From Desulfitobacterium_A sp034927245 (GTDB lineage Bacteria; Bacillota; Desulfitobacteriia; Desulfitobacteriales; Desulfitobacteriaceae): DNA of 64,000 nt. This document shows positions 32,313 to 40,418 of the stretch, one piece after another (the stretch's first letter is position 1; each line of letters begins with the position of its first letter). The stretch lies in contig NZ_JAYFQK010000020.1 of assembly GCF_034927245.1 (NCBI RefSeq), positions 1 through 64,000 on the forward strand, written 5' to 3'. The notes below the pieces were generated by a model that saw nothing but the letters and a program-made list of their open reading frames with translations, had not been told where the DNA came from and did not search any database. The translations under genes were made by a program, and so were the position numbers.

Positions 32313-32519
32313 ATGGCAGGAGAAAGAAACACAAACCAACCAGCAGCTCAAGGTGCATCTCAAGGTCTCGACCAATTCAAGTATGAAGTTGCAAACGAAT
32401 TAGGCGTACAATTGGGCGGAGACCGCACCAGCCGTGAAAACGGTTCAGTCGGTGGCCAAATGACGAAACGCATGATTCAATTTGCTGAAGAGAACCTCAA
32501 AAAAGGAACTCGCTTCTAA
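32313..32519 (+). CDS. Alpha/beta-type small acid-soluble spore protein
   Basis: The 68-residue protein has the SASP signature: KYEVANELGV, including the E-hydrophobic-A germination-protease (GPR) recognition-like stretch, and GDRTSRENGSVGGQMTKRMI with the conserved GGxMTKRMI DNA-contact segment. Such proteins coat and protect spore DNA and are degraded at germination. A strong AAGGAGGG site precedes the ATG. A terminator follows at once, so the gene is monocistronic, as is typical for sigma-G-dependent ssp genes. Confidence 0.93.
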   Translation: MAGERNTNQPAAQGASQGLDQFKYEVANELGVQLGGDRTSRENGSVGGQMTKRMIQFAEENLKKGTRF

Positions 32520-32540
32520 TCTTTCCGTCTCGTACATGTA

Positions 32541-32567
32541 GGGGCTGTCGCAAAACAGCCCCTTTTT
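32541..32567 (+). terminator. Terminator of the SASP gene
   Basis: GGGGCTGT (32541-32548) and ACAGCCCC (32555-32562) form an 8-bp GC-rich stem followed by TTTTT. Confidence 0.88.
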
Positions 32568-32589
32568 CGTGCAGCGCCGGAGTGAACGA

Positions 32590-32623
32590 ATAGGCTTGCG
32601 TTTATTTACCGACGCAAGCCTAT
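32590..32623. repeat. Inverted repeat between convergent genes
   Basis: ATAGGCTTGCGT (32590-32601) and ACGCAAGCCTAT (32612-32623) pair perfectly over 12 bp around a ten-base loop. It directly follows the stop of the 66-residue gene on the minus strand. There is no T-run, so it may be a processing or weak terminator hairpin. Confidence 0.55.
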
Positions 32624-32634
32624 CCTTCTAAAAT

Positions 32635-32835
32635 CTAATATTTTATAGTACCATCCGTTTCTTCTAAGAACTTTTTCTTGGAGGCTAAATGCTCTTTAAC
32701 ATCCTTCAATTGATGAGGGGTTAATTCACCTGCATTCTCCGCCAAAAACTTTTCATTTTTGCTGATGTTGTTAAGGGTTAACTCCATTTTTTTTAGATCT
32801 TCATTTTGGAACTTGTTCCCGTCTTTGCGCGGCAT
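32635..32835 (-). CDS. 66-residue charged protein of unknown function
   Basis: ATG at 32835 is preceded by GAGGTGA; the in-frame GTG at 32844 lies inside this site and is rejected. The product is lysine- and glutamate-rich and almost entirely helical in appearance, with no cysteines, signal or membrane segment. I do not recognise it. It sits between an SASP gene and a membrane-anchored hypothetical, in a stretch rich in spore-type small genes, so a spore role is possible but unsupported. Confidence 0.5.
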   Translation of the reverse strand: MPRKDGNKFQNEDLKKMELTLNNISKNEKFLAENAGELTPHQLKDVKEHLASKKKFLEETDGTIKY

Positions 32836-32881
32836 TTTAATCACCTCTATTCTAGTTTTCCCGGAGCATTATTTTTGATTC

Positions 32882-33448
32882 TTAATTAAAGTTTATCTGA
32901 TTCGTCTCTAAATAACGCGATATCTTTTCCTTTTCCTGGGCTTGGACATGAATAATCGCCTGTGCTTTTCCCTCTGTAATTCCATTCCACTTGAAAAGCA
33001 AACTCTGCTGATATTGCCGATCAATCACGGGGTCGATATACTGAAGCAAAACAACAAGATAGTACGCATTTTCTTCAATTTCCTCCGGTGTCAAACTGAT
33101 GACCAAACTTGAACTTGTATCTTTGGGAATTTCATTGACCAAGTCATAGCGTTCATTATGGGTGGGCTTTTGTTGCAGATTCTGTTCAAAAACAACCGTT
33201 TGACTTGATAAATTTACCGCCGGATGAATTCCCACATTGTTAAACTTAAACTCAAACTGTACCCCTTTTTGTACGGTAACCTGGGGTGATTCTTTCAGTG
33301 ATAAATAGGGTCTGGCATCTTCGCGCTGAATCTGCCAGGCTTTTAATGTTACATAAACTGTAATAAGAGCGGTCGTAGCAATAATCACTGTTCCAATTGT
33401 AGCTATAATACTGCTCCATTTTAATAATTTATCGTCCTTCTTCGACAT
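32882..33448 (-). CDS. Membrane-anchored protein of unknown function
   Basis: The 188-residue protein has one N-terminal transmembrane segment (about 11-33) and a mostly beta-strand extracytoplasmic domain. The domain has a QFEFKFNNVGIHPAVN segment that looks like an immunoglobulin-like or galactose-binding-type sandwich, but I cannot name a family. It has no cysteine pairs. It is divergent from the DUF1657 gene, and its ATG follows AAGGAGAG. Confidence 0.5.
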   Translation of the reverse strand: MSKKDDKLLKWSSIIATIGTVIIATTALITVYVTLKAWQIQREDARPYLSLKESPQVTVQKGVQFEFKFNNVGIHPAVNLSSQTVVFEQNLQQKPTHNERYDLVNEIPKDTSSSLVISLTPEEIEENAYYLVVLLQYIDPVIDRQYQQSLLFKWNGITEGKAQAIIHVQAQEKEKISRYLETNQINFN

Positions 33449-33525
33449 GACCCTCTCCTTATTTTCTTAAAACGGAATTTACCAATTGTTCCAAAACCTT
33501 AACATTATAGAATTTAAGTCTGATT

Positions 33526-33534
33526 CATATAATA
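33526..33534 (+). promoter_or_regulatory. Candidate forespore-type -10 box before the DUF1657 gene
   Basis: CATATAATA followed by AGAATG lies about 43 bp upstream of the start codon and matches the box in front of the SASP gene at 32255. See that entry for the comparison; the -35 region is weak. Confidence 0.35.
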
Positions 33535-33576
33535 AGAATGTTTGCAAAAACAAAAGAAAATTAAGGAGGGATTGAC

Positions 33577-33786
33577 TTGACTGTACAGGAAGATATACAA
33601 AAAGCCGCAGCTGCAGCTAAATCCGCTTTAGGAACGTATGAGACTTTTTCCCTTTCTACCCAGGATCAATCGGCTAAACAAATGTTTCAAGATATGTCTA
33701 CCGATATGCAGCGTCATGTGGCACAGCTTAACAGCCGTTTAAATTATCTTGAGTCAAACAACGGATTAAATTCGACACAAGGATAA
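33577..33786 (+). CDS. DUF1657 protein
   Basis: The 69-residue helical, alanine- and glutamine-rich protein fits the DUF1657 family seen in spore-forming Firmicutes next to spoVA and DUF421 genes. It has the SALGTYETFSLSTQDQSAKQMF core and a histidine near QRHVAQL. The start codon is TTG, six bases behind AAGGAGGG. Its job is unknown; co-occurrence with spore membrane proteins suggests a forespore or germination function. Confidence 0.72.
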   Translation: MTVQEDIQKAAAAAKSALGTYETFSLSTQDQSAKQMFQDMSTDMQRHVAQLNSRLNYLESNNGLNSTQG

Positions 33787-33790
33787 TAAC

Positions 33791-33832
33791 GGAAACTTAC
33801 TTCAGATGGGGTTTTGACTCCATCTGAAGTTT
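33791..33832. repeat. Copy 2 of the 42-bp hairpin repeat, acting as a convergent terminator
   Basis: It matches 22774-22815 at 40 of 42 positions. Here it starts four bases after the DUF1657 stop codon and precedes the end of the convergent DUF4363 gene, with a short T-rich end (GTTTTGTT) on the plus strand. It would serve as a terminator for both. Confidence 0.65.
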
Positions 33833-33844
33833 TGTTGATTGGTC

Positions 33845-34225
33845 TTATAATATATTTTTAAGGTTAAAAATTTCCGCATCCGCAATATGTTCAAAAAGCA
33901 GCTGCAAAGTCGCTATTTCTCCGGAAGCTAAAACTGCATTTTGGGCTTGAATGTATTCGGACAATCGCACAATAGTTATATCGATTGTATCAATTTCTTG
34001 ATGATTTACTAAAACACTCCATACATCTTTTGTCTCATTCCAAGCCTGTTGCAGGTTATTTAACTGGCGATGGGCTTGTTCCCAATCATGTTGATCAATT
34101 TGTTCATCAGCCGATTCAACGAATACCACTAATTTTTGGGTCGATGTATTGATATAATTATTGCCCCAGAAAGATCCACCGGCAAGCAAAACTATGATCG
34201 TAATAATAATGAGATAGGACCTCAT
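33845..34225 (-). CDS. DUF4363 membrane-anchored protein
   Basis: The 126-residue protein has a single N-terminal hydrophobic helix (about 4-22) and a helical domain. Conserved tryptophans (HDWEQAHRQL and QAWNETKDVWSVL) are typical of DUF4363. The family commonly sits directly downstream of DUF421 in clostridia, as here with a 19-bp gap. Function unknown. Confidence 0.72.
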   Translation of the reverse strand: MRSYLIIITIIVLLAGGSFWGNNYINTSTQKLVVFVESADEQIDQHDWEQAHRQLNNLQQAWNETKDVWSVLVNHQEIDTIDITIVRLSEYIQAQNAVLASGEIATLQLLFEHIADAEIFNLKNIL

Positions 34226-34244
34226 AAATTCTCAATCCTTTCTG

Positions 34245-34922
34245 CTAACGCTTTAGTTTTTTTTGGATAAAAAGCGTTCCGCAGGTATCGAGACTCGCCA
34301 GAAATACATCCTCGATCCGATGGATATTCTGCTTTTTCAACTCATTCAGAAACCACGGTAAATCGATCTTATCGCGTTCAAAATTGTTTTTCTGTAATTT
34401 CCCATCCATGACCAATACGCTTGGCAATCCCTCGTAGGATGGAGCTATTCCGAAATCCTCCGGCGTTGCAGGCCTTTTCAGCGACTTCGGAAGAATACTC
34501 AGTTGCCCATTAGTTTCTAATACGGCAAACTCAACATCCGATATATTCGGGACATTTTTAATGCGTAACTCTACGAGTAAGTCTGTTAAATTATACCTAT
34601 TTCGTTTAAGTTCAGCCTCAACAATTTTTCCGCGGGCGATTAAGACCGAAGGCGTACCATTCAAAAGAGCCCGTGCCCGTTCACTTTTTAATTCAAGAAC
34701 AGCGAGCAAAGTACTTGCGAACAGAATGACGATAATTGGAATAATACCCGCGATTAGTGGAATACCCACATTTTCAGCCGGAATAGCCGCCAATTCGGAA
34801 ATCATGATAATCCCAACTAAATCGAAGGGCTGCAATTGACCGATTTCGCGTTTACCCATAAGACGCAAAGCAATGACAACCAAAGCATAAAGAATCAGCG
34901 TTCGAGTCACAACAATCAACAT
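34245..34922 (-). CDS. DUF421 (YetF/YrbG-type) membrane protein
   Basis: The 225-residue protein has three N-terminal transmembrane helices (about 5-25, 35-55 and 58-78). A cytosolic domain follows with the family pattern NGTPSVLIARGKIVEAELKRNRYNLTDLLVELR, then PSVLVMDGKLQKNNF. DUF421 proteins are common in spore formers; the function is unknown, but they associate with spore membranes and the spoVA genes. It is probably an operon with the DUF4363 gene. The ATG is preceded by AAGGAAAGGAG some bases upstream. Confidence 0.8.
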   Translation of the reverse strand: MLIVVTRTLILYALVVIALRLMGKREIGQLQPFDLVGIIMISELAAIPAENVGIPLIAGIIPIIVILFASTLLAVLELKSERARALLNGTPSVLIARGKIVEAELKRNRYNLTDLLVELRIKNVPNISDVEFAVLETNGQLSILPKSLKRPATPEDFGIAPSYEGLPSVLVMDGKLQKNNFERDKIDLPWFLNELKKQNIHRIEDVFLASLDTCGTLFIQKKLKR

Positions 34923-35035
34923 TCTTATACGTGAGCTCCTTTCCTTCTCTTCACCATGCTTAATCTGTGTAATCTTAGGAGGGATATTATATTTTCCCCC
35001 ACATTGTCCTTATTATTCCAGATTGTTAGTACAAA

Positions 35036-35082
35036 AAAAACTGTCCCAGAAATAGAGATCGTCTTCTATTTCTGAAACAGTT
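35036..35082 (-). terminator. Terminator of the Gre/Rnk-like gene
   Basis: The stem pairs AACTGT-CCC-AGAAATAG (35039-35055) with CTATTTCT-GAA-ACAGTT (35066-35082), with three mismatches. On the minus strand a run of eight T follows. Confidence 0.85.
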
Positions 35083-35087
35083 CCTTT

Positions 35088-35504
35088 TTAAAGTTCATAC
35101 TCTCCTGCCGCTTCCGGCTGATAAAGTATTTTTTCCACTTTCAATTTAACGATTCCATCCGGAACCTTCCAATCAATAACATCGCCTTCGCGGAATCCAA
35201 GGATTGCCGTCCCAATAGGGGCTAAAACGGATATCCTGTCCTCAAAAAGATTCGCCTCATCGGGATAAACCAACGTATAGATTGACTCTTCACCGGATTC
35301 TAAATCCCTTAAGAGAACCTTCGAGTTCATGGTAATGATATCCGACGGGATCATCTTTGATTCCTCAATATTGGCCCGGTTAAGCTCTTGTTCAAGATCT
35401 TTCAAATAATCCTTATTCTTTACCGTACCAAATTCTCTTTCACGACTGATGAGTTTGCGTAAGCGTTCGCGGTCAGCTAATGTGATATGAATGGTGCGTA
35501 TCAT
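35088..35504 (-). CDS. GreA/GreB-family factor, Rnk-like
   Basis: This 138-residue protein has a short N-terminal helical region (about 1-50) and a GreA/GreB C-terminal FKBP-like domain with MNSKVLLRDLESGEE, then APIGTAILGFREGDVIDWKVPDG. The short coiled coil points to Rnk (regulator of nucleoside diphosphate kinase), not a full transcript-cleavage factor, which would have about 158 residues. It should bind RNA polymerase's secondary channel. It has a consensus promoter at 35622-35650 and its own terminator, so it is a single-gene unit. Confidence 0.8.
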   Translation of the reverse strand: MIRTIHITLADRERLRKLISREREFGTVKNKDYLKDLEQELNRANIEESKMIPSDIITMNSKVLLRDLESGEESIYTLVYPDEANLFEDRISVLAPIGTAILGFREGDVIDWKVPDGIVKLKVEKILYQPEAAGEYEL

Positions 35505-35621
35505 TTTTCATCTCCTCCTTTTTCTGTATAAAAGATAGAGCGACCATCTTACGCCTTACGCAGGATAGCCGCTGACTTAACCGGACTATTCAATCATTCA
35601 TATGTATGCCACTCATACCCT

Positions 35622-35650
35622 ATTATAGTTTATATTTCTAAAAAAGTAAA
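35622..35650 (-). promoter_or_regulatory. Sigma-A promoter of the Gre/Rnk-like gene
   Basis: On the minus strand TTTACT, 17 bases, TATAAT. It lies about 118 bp upstream of the start codon. Confidence 0.6.
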
Positions 35651-35686
35651 TCTATTACTGAATTTGTATAGTAAGACTCTAATCAA

Positions 35687-36088
35687 CTATTTTCCTTTAT
35701 TCTTATCCGGTTGAAAGAAGCGAAGGACATCTTCGTCCTCTTCCTCACCGATAACGGTAAGAAGATTATTAACAGGATCAGATTTGGGATTAGGTTTGGC
35801 TTCCGAAGGGTTCATTTTAAAAAGGGATTCCAGACTAAACTCAGACTGTCCGGGAGCGTCCGCCTTATCGATGACCGCTTCTTTAGAATACAACTCATGA
35901 TCCATATCAACAGCTTTAGCATCATCAGACAAAACGGGCAGCATCTCCGGATGATTTTGAAAATACTCGCGCAGAGCCTTAATTGTTAGTTCCACACATC
36001 TTTCCGTTGGCAGCTTCTTAAGCGTATTCCAGAGAGCTTCATCTTCAGTATGAAAAAACAAAGACCCAAGGGAGTTTCCCATGATCAT
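35687..36088 (-). CDS. ParR-like partner of the actin-like protein
   Basis: The 133-residue acidic protein has an N-terminal half containing DEALWNTLKKLPTERCVELTIKAL. This reads like a ribbon-helix-helix DNA-binding segment (strand, helix, helix) of ParR. The C-terminal part is disordered, charged, with an SLFKMNPSEA segment and an acidic end, typical of the actin-binding tail of ParR. Its start codon overlaps the stop of the actin-like gene (ATGA). No clear centromere-like repeat array is visible nearby. The assignment is inference from size, order and pattern, not a family match. Confidence 0.5.
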   Translation of the reverse strand: MIMGNSLGSLFFHTEDEALWNTLKKLPTERCVELTIKALREYFQNHPEMLPVLSDDAKAVDMDHELYSKEAVIDKADAPGQSEFSLESLFKMNPSEAKPNPKSDPVNNLLTVIGEEEDEDVLRFFQPDKNKGK

Positions 36089-37194
36089 GAATTATTATTC
36101 GTCTTCTTCGTCAGGCTATTCACTAGGTTAGCTGCCATAATCCGAAACCCCGTCGCATTGCCAAACTGAGGATCATCTATCAATACTTTGTTTTCCAACT
36201 GAAGATAATCATAAACAAGTTCTCCAACCTTACCGGCCACAAGAACAGTATGAATTTTTCCCAGCATCGGTTTTAATACTTTTTTCACTTCCCGTGAGAT
36301 ATCTGTTCCCAATTGAGCCAACATTTGGTTCATCACCGGGTTTAAATTAATCGTCCCATTATGCCAAGGATAATAGCCTTCATGAACACGGAAAATCTTA
36401 TCCAGCTCTTGGTCATCGGTCTCGATCGGGTTCTGCTGACTCATACTCATTTCTTTTAACTTTTCGGCAACTCCGGTATAGGCCCATTTTAAGCCTTTTT
36501 CGATACTAAAGGAATTGGGCGGATCCAGCATCACTCCGTCATAGAAGGTTGCAATATCCGTCGTTCTAAAGCCGGGATCGATTACCACGACATAGCCGTT
36601 AAAAAGCTTCGGGCTTGTCGGCATCCCGTACTCATTCAATGTTTCTTTAATAAAAACACCATAGCTCTGCGGCAAGACCCGAGAGCGTATAATGGTTAAC
36701 TGACGTTCCTCTCCCTTGTAAGGACCGGAAAGGAATTTAACAGACCAAGACCCTTTTAGCTGCGATTCGTACTGATCCTTAAGTACAGCATAATATTTAA
36801 CCGGAACGCCTGTTCCCAAGTAAATATTGGCTTTCGGGGTTTTCTGGGCTAATGCTAAAGCGACCACGAGAAGGGCCGTAGCCTCTTCATCTGTCGATTT
36901 ATCCTCATCCCAGCAATAATGTGCTTCATTTGGATTAAGACTTTCGGCTAAATTCCCCATAAAATAATGACGTTCTACACCTGTGGAATTGTTTTTTACG
37001 ACAACATCTAAAGAAGCAATTTGTTCTTCCAATTCCGAACCGCGCGTTACAATAGGATTTCCTAACGTCGAAAAAATTCGCTCATTGCCTTGACAGATCA
37101 CCGCCGGAAAAAGGACTTTTCTATCTCCCGCATCCAGTTTTATTGCTCCAAATCCAGGATCTCCTCCTGCTACAAGTATGTCGTTTTCAAACAC
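36085..37194 (-). CDS. ParM/StbA-like actin-family ATPase
   Basis: The 369-residue protein matches the ParM/StbA group of bacterial actins. The phosphate 1 motif is GGDPGFGAIKL near residues 10-20. A YLGTGVPVKYYA segment lies near 145, VIDPGFRTTDIATF is the phosphate 2 motif near 208-221, and VLVAGKVGELVYDYL is the adenosine region near 320. It should polymerise into filaments with ATP. A plasmid-type segregation gene inside a chromosomal neighbourhood is notable. The downstream ParR-like gene overlaps by four bases. Confidence 0.82.
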   Translation of the reverse strand: MFENDILVAGGDPGFGAIKLDAGDRKVLFPAVICQGNERIFSTLGNPIVTRGSELEEQIASLDVVVKNNSTGVERHYFMGNLAESLNPNEAHYCWDEDKSTDEEATALLVVALALAQKTPKANIYLGTGVPVKYYAVLKDQYESQLKGSWSVKFLSGPYKGEERQLTIIRSRVLPQSYGVFIKETLNEYGMPTSPKLFNGYVVVIDPGFRTTDIATFYDGVMLDPPNSFSIEKGLKWAYTGVAEKLKEMSMSQQNPIETDDQELDKIFRVHEGYYPWHNGTINLNPVMNQMLAQLGTDISREVKKVLKPMLGKIHTVLVAGKVGELVYDYLQLENKVLIDDPQFGNATGFRIMAANLVNSLTKKTNNNS

Positions 37195-37298
37195 TTGTGT
37201 TCCTCCCCGTCACGATAAAATCTTTTCCGACACAAATCCATTTTCTTAATTATATATCATCAAACCATATCTTACCACCCGGTATTTGGGTTCAAGTC

Positions 37299-38690
37299 TT
37301 AGGAATTATGCGAATCAGTCTTCTGTTGAGCCACCAAATAATCTATGAATTGGCGAGCAGTACGGCCTGAACGCGCATTATGCATCATAACCCAGCGAAG
37401 GGCTTGCTGACGAAGCAGGTTTTTTTCAATTGTTATGCCTTCCTGTACGGCCAATTCGTCAACAATCCGTAAAAATTCCTCTTGATCCGGAGATGGGAAT
37501 GTAATCGTGATCCCAAAACGATCGGCCAGGGATAGTTTTTCATCCATTGTATCCCGGACATTAACCTCGTCACCTTGACGCTCGGAAAAATTTTCACGGA
37601 TAAGATGCCGGCGATTCGAGGTAGCATAGATAAGAACGTTATCAGGCCGCTTTTCTAAACCCCCCTCTAAAACGGTCTTGAGTGCCTTATAGGCTAATTC
37701 CGTTTCTTCAAACGAAAGATCGTCAATGAAGAGAATAAACTTTTGAGGTTGAAATGCCAGACAACGAATAATCAACGGGAAATCGATTAAATCTTGCTTG
37801 GAAAGTTCAACTAATCTTAACCCCTGATCACAATATTCATGAAGAAGAGCTTTAACGAGTGAGGATTTACCCGTTCCCCGATTTCCGTAGAGAAGCACAT
37901 TATTGGCAGGATAGCCGGCAATGAAGAATTTTGTGTTTTCCAGGAGAATCCCTTGTTCGCGCTCTTGCCCGATTAACTGCTCCTTACGGATCGGATCAGG
38001 CATAACGGGTACAAGGGCTTTAGCTTTTCCATCCCATTTAAAGGCTAAACCAGTAGACATAAGCCCTGCACCGATTTTTTGGTAGAACAATGCCAATTCA
38101 CATGCAGCCTCTTCATTAGCTTTGGTCCGCAGAACCTTTTTAACCTTATTGCGTGTTGTTTCCAAGAATTGGCCTGCCCTGCTTAGATCTCGGCATACCT
38201 CACCCGCTTGGGGAGCCCATATGGACCATTGTTCCGGTCTACTCAACCACGCCGCTTTAGGATCTGATTCCGGTTCATTTTGTTCCGCGATTCTGTCATA
38301 AACCATCTGCCGCAGCTCTTCCGGCTGAAGAGAAGCAATCTGCTGAAGAATCATGATGTCGTGAATTGCAAGAGTTTTAAGTCCGTCCTCCAGATTATCC
38401 CACCCTTGGGAACCGGCTTGCCGTGAAAAGACATTATCTGCTTCCAGAACAAGATCCCATAAATACTCCGGCCAATTCTTTTCAGTGGCGAGAGCACAGA
38501 ATGTATGATACCGTTGATAAACTTCACCCAGATTAAGCTCCTCTTGTTCTAAAGAAGTAAACACGCTCTGTAAACTTTTCACGACCGTGTCCTCACGAAG
38601 CGATCTATAAATCACTAAACCCTCTAAGAGGAAAGCATATCTTTGAGTTTTTTTTAATGGTTCTGATTGTCTCAATTCTCCCCGTTTCAT
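37299..38690 (-). CDS. DUF815 AAA ATPase
   Basis: The 463-residue protein has an N-terminal helical domain (about 1-230) and a DUF815 AAA-type ATPase domain. Walker A is LYGNRGTGKSSLVKALL near 268-284, Walker B is FILFIDDLSFEE near 322-333, and sensor-like residues lie in YATSNRRHL. The role of DUF815 is not established. It sits about 100 bp upstream of the ParM-like gene on the same strand, so a functional link is possible. The ATG at 38690 has a TTTGATTAAAGGAG-like site slightly upstream. Confidence 0.8.
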   Translation of the reverse strand: MKRGELRQSEPLKKTQRYAFLLEGLVIYRSLREDTVVKSLQSVFTSLEQEELNLGEVYQRYHTFCALATEKNWPEYLWDLVLEADNVFSRQAGSQGWDNLEDGLKTLAIHDIMILQQIASLQPEELRQMVYDRIAEQNEPESDPKAAWLSRPEQWSIWAPQAGEVCRDLSRAGQFLETTRNKVKKVLRTKANEEAACELALFYQKIGAGLMSTGLAFKWDGKAKALVPVMPDPIRKEQLIGQEREQGILLENTKFFIAGYPANNVLLYGNRGTGKSSLVKALLHEYCDQGLRLVELSKQDLIDFPLIIRCLAFQPQKFILFIDDLSFEETELAYKALKTVLEGGLEKRPDNVLIYATSNRRHLIRENFSERQGDEVNVRDTMDEKLSLADRFGITITFPSPDQEEFLRIVDELAVQEGITIEKNLLRQQALRWVMMHNARSGRTARQFIDYLVAQQKTDSHNS

Positions 38691-38862
38691 AAGCTGATAC
38701 TCCTTTGATTAAGGTGTTGTAGAACAAATCCCACTTCACTCCATTTATATTAGCTGTATTATATCATAGATTTAGCATTTTCCCACACCCTTTGTTTAAT
38801 TCCATTCATTTGTATAAAGATTGCTTAAAGATTTTTCATGGTACGAAATTTGAAATTTGATC

Positions 38863-38890
38863 TTGACTTTCTAAATATTTTTGTTAATCT
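38863..38890 (+). promoter_or_regulatory. Promoter of the cobalamin riboswitch and cob operon
   Basis: TTGACT, 16 bases, TAATCT lies about 25 bp upstream of the riboswitch. The -35 is strong and the -10 weaker. Confidence 0.5.
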
Positions 38891-38913
38891 TAATTTAAAT
38901 AAATACTCAATGA

Positions 38914-39066
38914 TTCTTAGGTGCCCCTCATGGGGAGAATAGGGAAACCGGTGTCTAATCCGGTGCGGACCCACCACTGTAAGGACAAGCCCTTGCTAAA
39001 CCACTGGCATCTGCTGGGAAGGAGCATCAGGGCGCTTGAGTCTGAGCCAGGAGACCTGCCTAAGAA
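38914..39066 (+). ncRNA. Cobalamin (AdoCbl) riboswitch
   Basis: The aptamer is closed by a perfect P1 stem, TTCTTAGG (38914-38921) with CCTAAGAA (39059-39066). Between them lie the hallmark segments of this class: GGGAAACCGGTG, CGGACCCACCACTGTAAG and the B12 box AGCCAGGAGACCTGCC near the 3' end. Fully matching order and spacing make this secure. It precedes a terminator and cobT-cobU-cobS, so high cobalamin should stop expression of lower-loop synthesis. Confidence 0.96.
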
Positions 39067-39109
39067 GAAAAGTCTTTCCGGGGTAATGGAAAGCGACGGC
39101 GACGACGGC

Positions 39110-39152
39110 AAAGTCCCGACCACAATTGATTTGTGGCGGGACTTTATTTTTT
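39110..39152 (+). terminator. Riboswitch expression-platform terminator
   Basis: AAAGTCCCG-A-CCACAA (39110-39125) pairs with TTGTGG-CGGGACTTT (39131-39145), followed by ATTTTTT. It lies 33 bp before the cobT start codon and is the likely cobalamin-induced attenuator. Confidence 0.9.
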
Positions 39153-39184
39153 ACTAAAAACCTATAAAAATGGAGGAGATTAAT

Positions 39185-40312
39185 ATGACAACAGTAAACA
39201 AAAGTATCAATTTCCACGGTCTGGACAGTCTGAGAGAAGCAAATGAGCAAGCCCTTGAAACTGCCTTAAAAGAGCTTACGAGCAAAATCGAGAAATTGGA
39301 TCAAGAAGCAATCACCGCCATGCAGCAACGTTTAGATGCTAAAATTAAACCGACAAGAAGTTTAGGCGTCTTAGAAGATATAGCCCAACAACTTGCGGGA
39401 ATCTACCGCACATCACACCCTGCAATCAAAGGCAAGGCGGTTCTGCTCATGGGCGGTGATCACGGTGTCGTCGCCGAAGGAGTCAGTGCCGCGCCACAGG
39501 AAGTAACGGTTCAAATGTTTTACAGCTATCTCAAAGGTGGGGCCGGCATCAATGTTCTTACTGATCATGCCGGAGCTAAACTCATTGCTACTGATATTGG
39601 GATTGCAGTTCCCCTAGATCCCCCTGAACTCATGGCCAACCGAGTCAAAAACGGAACCGATAATATGGCTCACGGCCCGGCTATGACTCGTCAAGAGACT
39701 CTGCTTGCCCTTCTCACCGGTGCCAAAATTGCCGCTCAAGCTATCGCCTCCGGCATTAACCTCTTAGCAACAGGTGAAGTAGGCATCGGCAATACGACCC
39801 CGAGTGCTGCCCTCGTCTCCGTCTTTACCGGACACTCTGTAGAAGAAGTCGCCGGGAGCGGTACAGGACTCAGGAACGATGCCCTAATCCATAAACAAGA
39901 AGTGATTAAACGCGCCATCGAAGTCAATCAACCTGATCCCACAGACCCCATGGATACCCTCTCTAAAATCGGCGGTCTGGAAATTGCAGCTTTAACAGGA
40001 GCAATTCTTGAAGCCGCCTATCAACATGTCCCCATCATCCTCGACGGCATTATCTCTTCAGCTGCCGCACTCACAGCAGAAGAACTGGCTCCTCTCTCTG
40101 CCTCTTATATGATTTCATCGCATAATTCAGAGGAACAGGGCCACCGTTTAGCCCTAAAAAAACTGGGTCTCCAACCGCGCCTTGACTTCCACATGAGACT
40201 GGGCGAAGGAACAGGAGCTGCCCTCATGTTCCCCATGGTCGAAGCCGCCCTCAAAATTGCCGATGAAATGGCCACCTTTGAAGCAGCCGGTGTTTCTACC
40301 GGAGACTTCTAA
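39185..40312 (+). CDS. cobT: Nicotinate-nucleotide:dimethylbenzimidazole phosphoribosyltransferase
   Basis: CobT makes alpha-ribazole phosphate from nicotinate mononucleotide and a lower-ligand base such as 5,6-dimethylbenzimidazole. The 375-residue protein has the family's GDHGVVAEGVSAAP (GGDHGV) segment near 96-110, GEVGIGNTTPSAAL in the middle and the catalytic LGEGTGAAL segment with Glu near 345. The start ATG at 39185 is preceded by GGAGGAG. It is the first gene of the riboswitch-controlled cobT-cobU-cobS operon; its nicotinate-ring substrate ties in with the window's theme. A 106-bp gap separates it from cobU. Confidence 0.94.
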   Translation: MTTVNKSINFHGLDSLREANEQALETALKELTSKIEKLDQEAITAMQQRLDAKIKPTRSLGVLEDIAQQLAGIYRTSHPAIKGKAVLLMGGDHGVVAEGVSAAPQEVTVQMFYSYLKGGAGINVLTDHAGAKLIATDIGIAVPLDPPELMANRVKNGTDNMAHGPAMTRQETLLALLTGAKIAAQAIASGINLLATGEVGIGNTTPSAALVSVFTGHSVEEVAGSGTGLRNDALIHKQEVIKRAIEVNQPDPTDPMDTLSKIGGLEIAALTGAILEAAYQHVPIILDGIISSAAALTAEELAPLSASYMISSHNSEEQGHRLALKKLGLQPRLDFHMRLGEGTGAALMFPMVEAALKIADEMATFEAAGVSTGDF

Positions 40313-40418
40313 GCAAAAAAACTTCAAAGATCGCTCATACTCAATAAATTGCAGGTAAAAAATGCAATTAAGCGAATAATATACGTATTAATACCAATCA
40401 AGGAGGCAAATCATCCTC

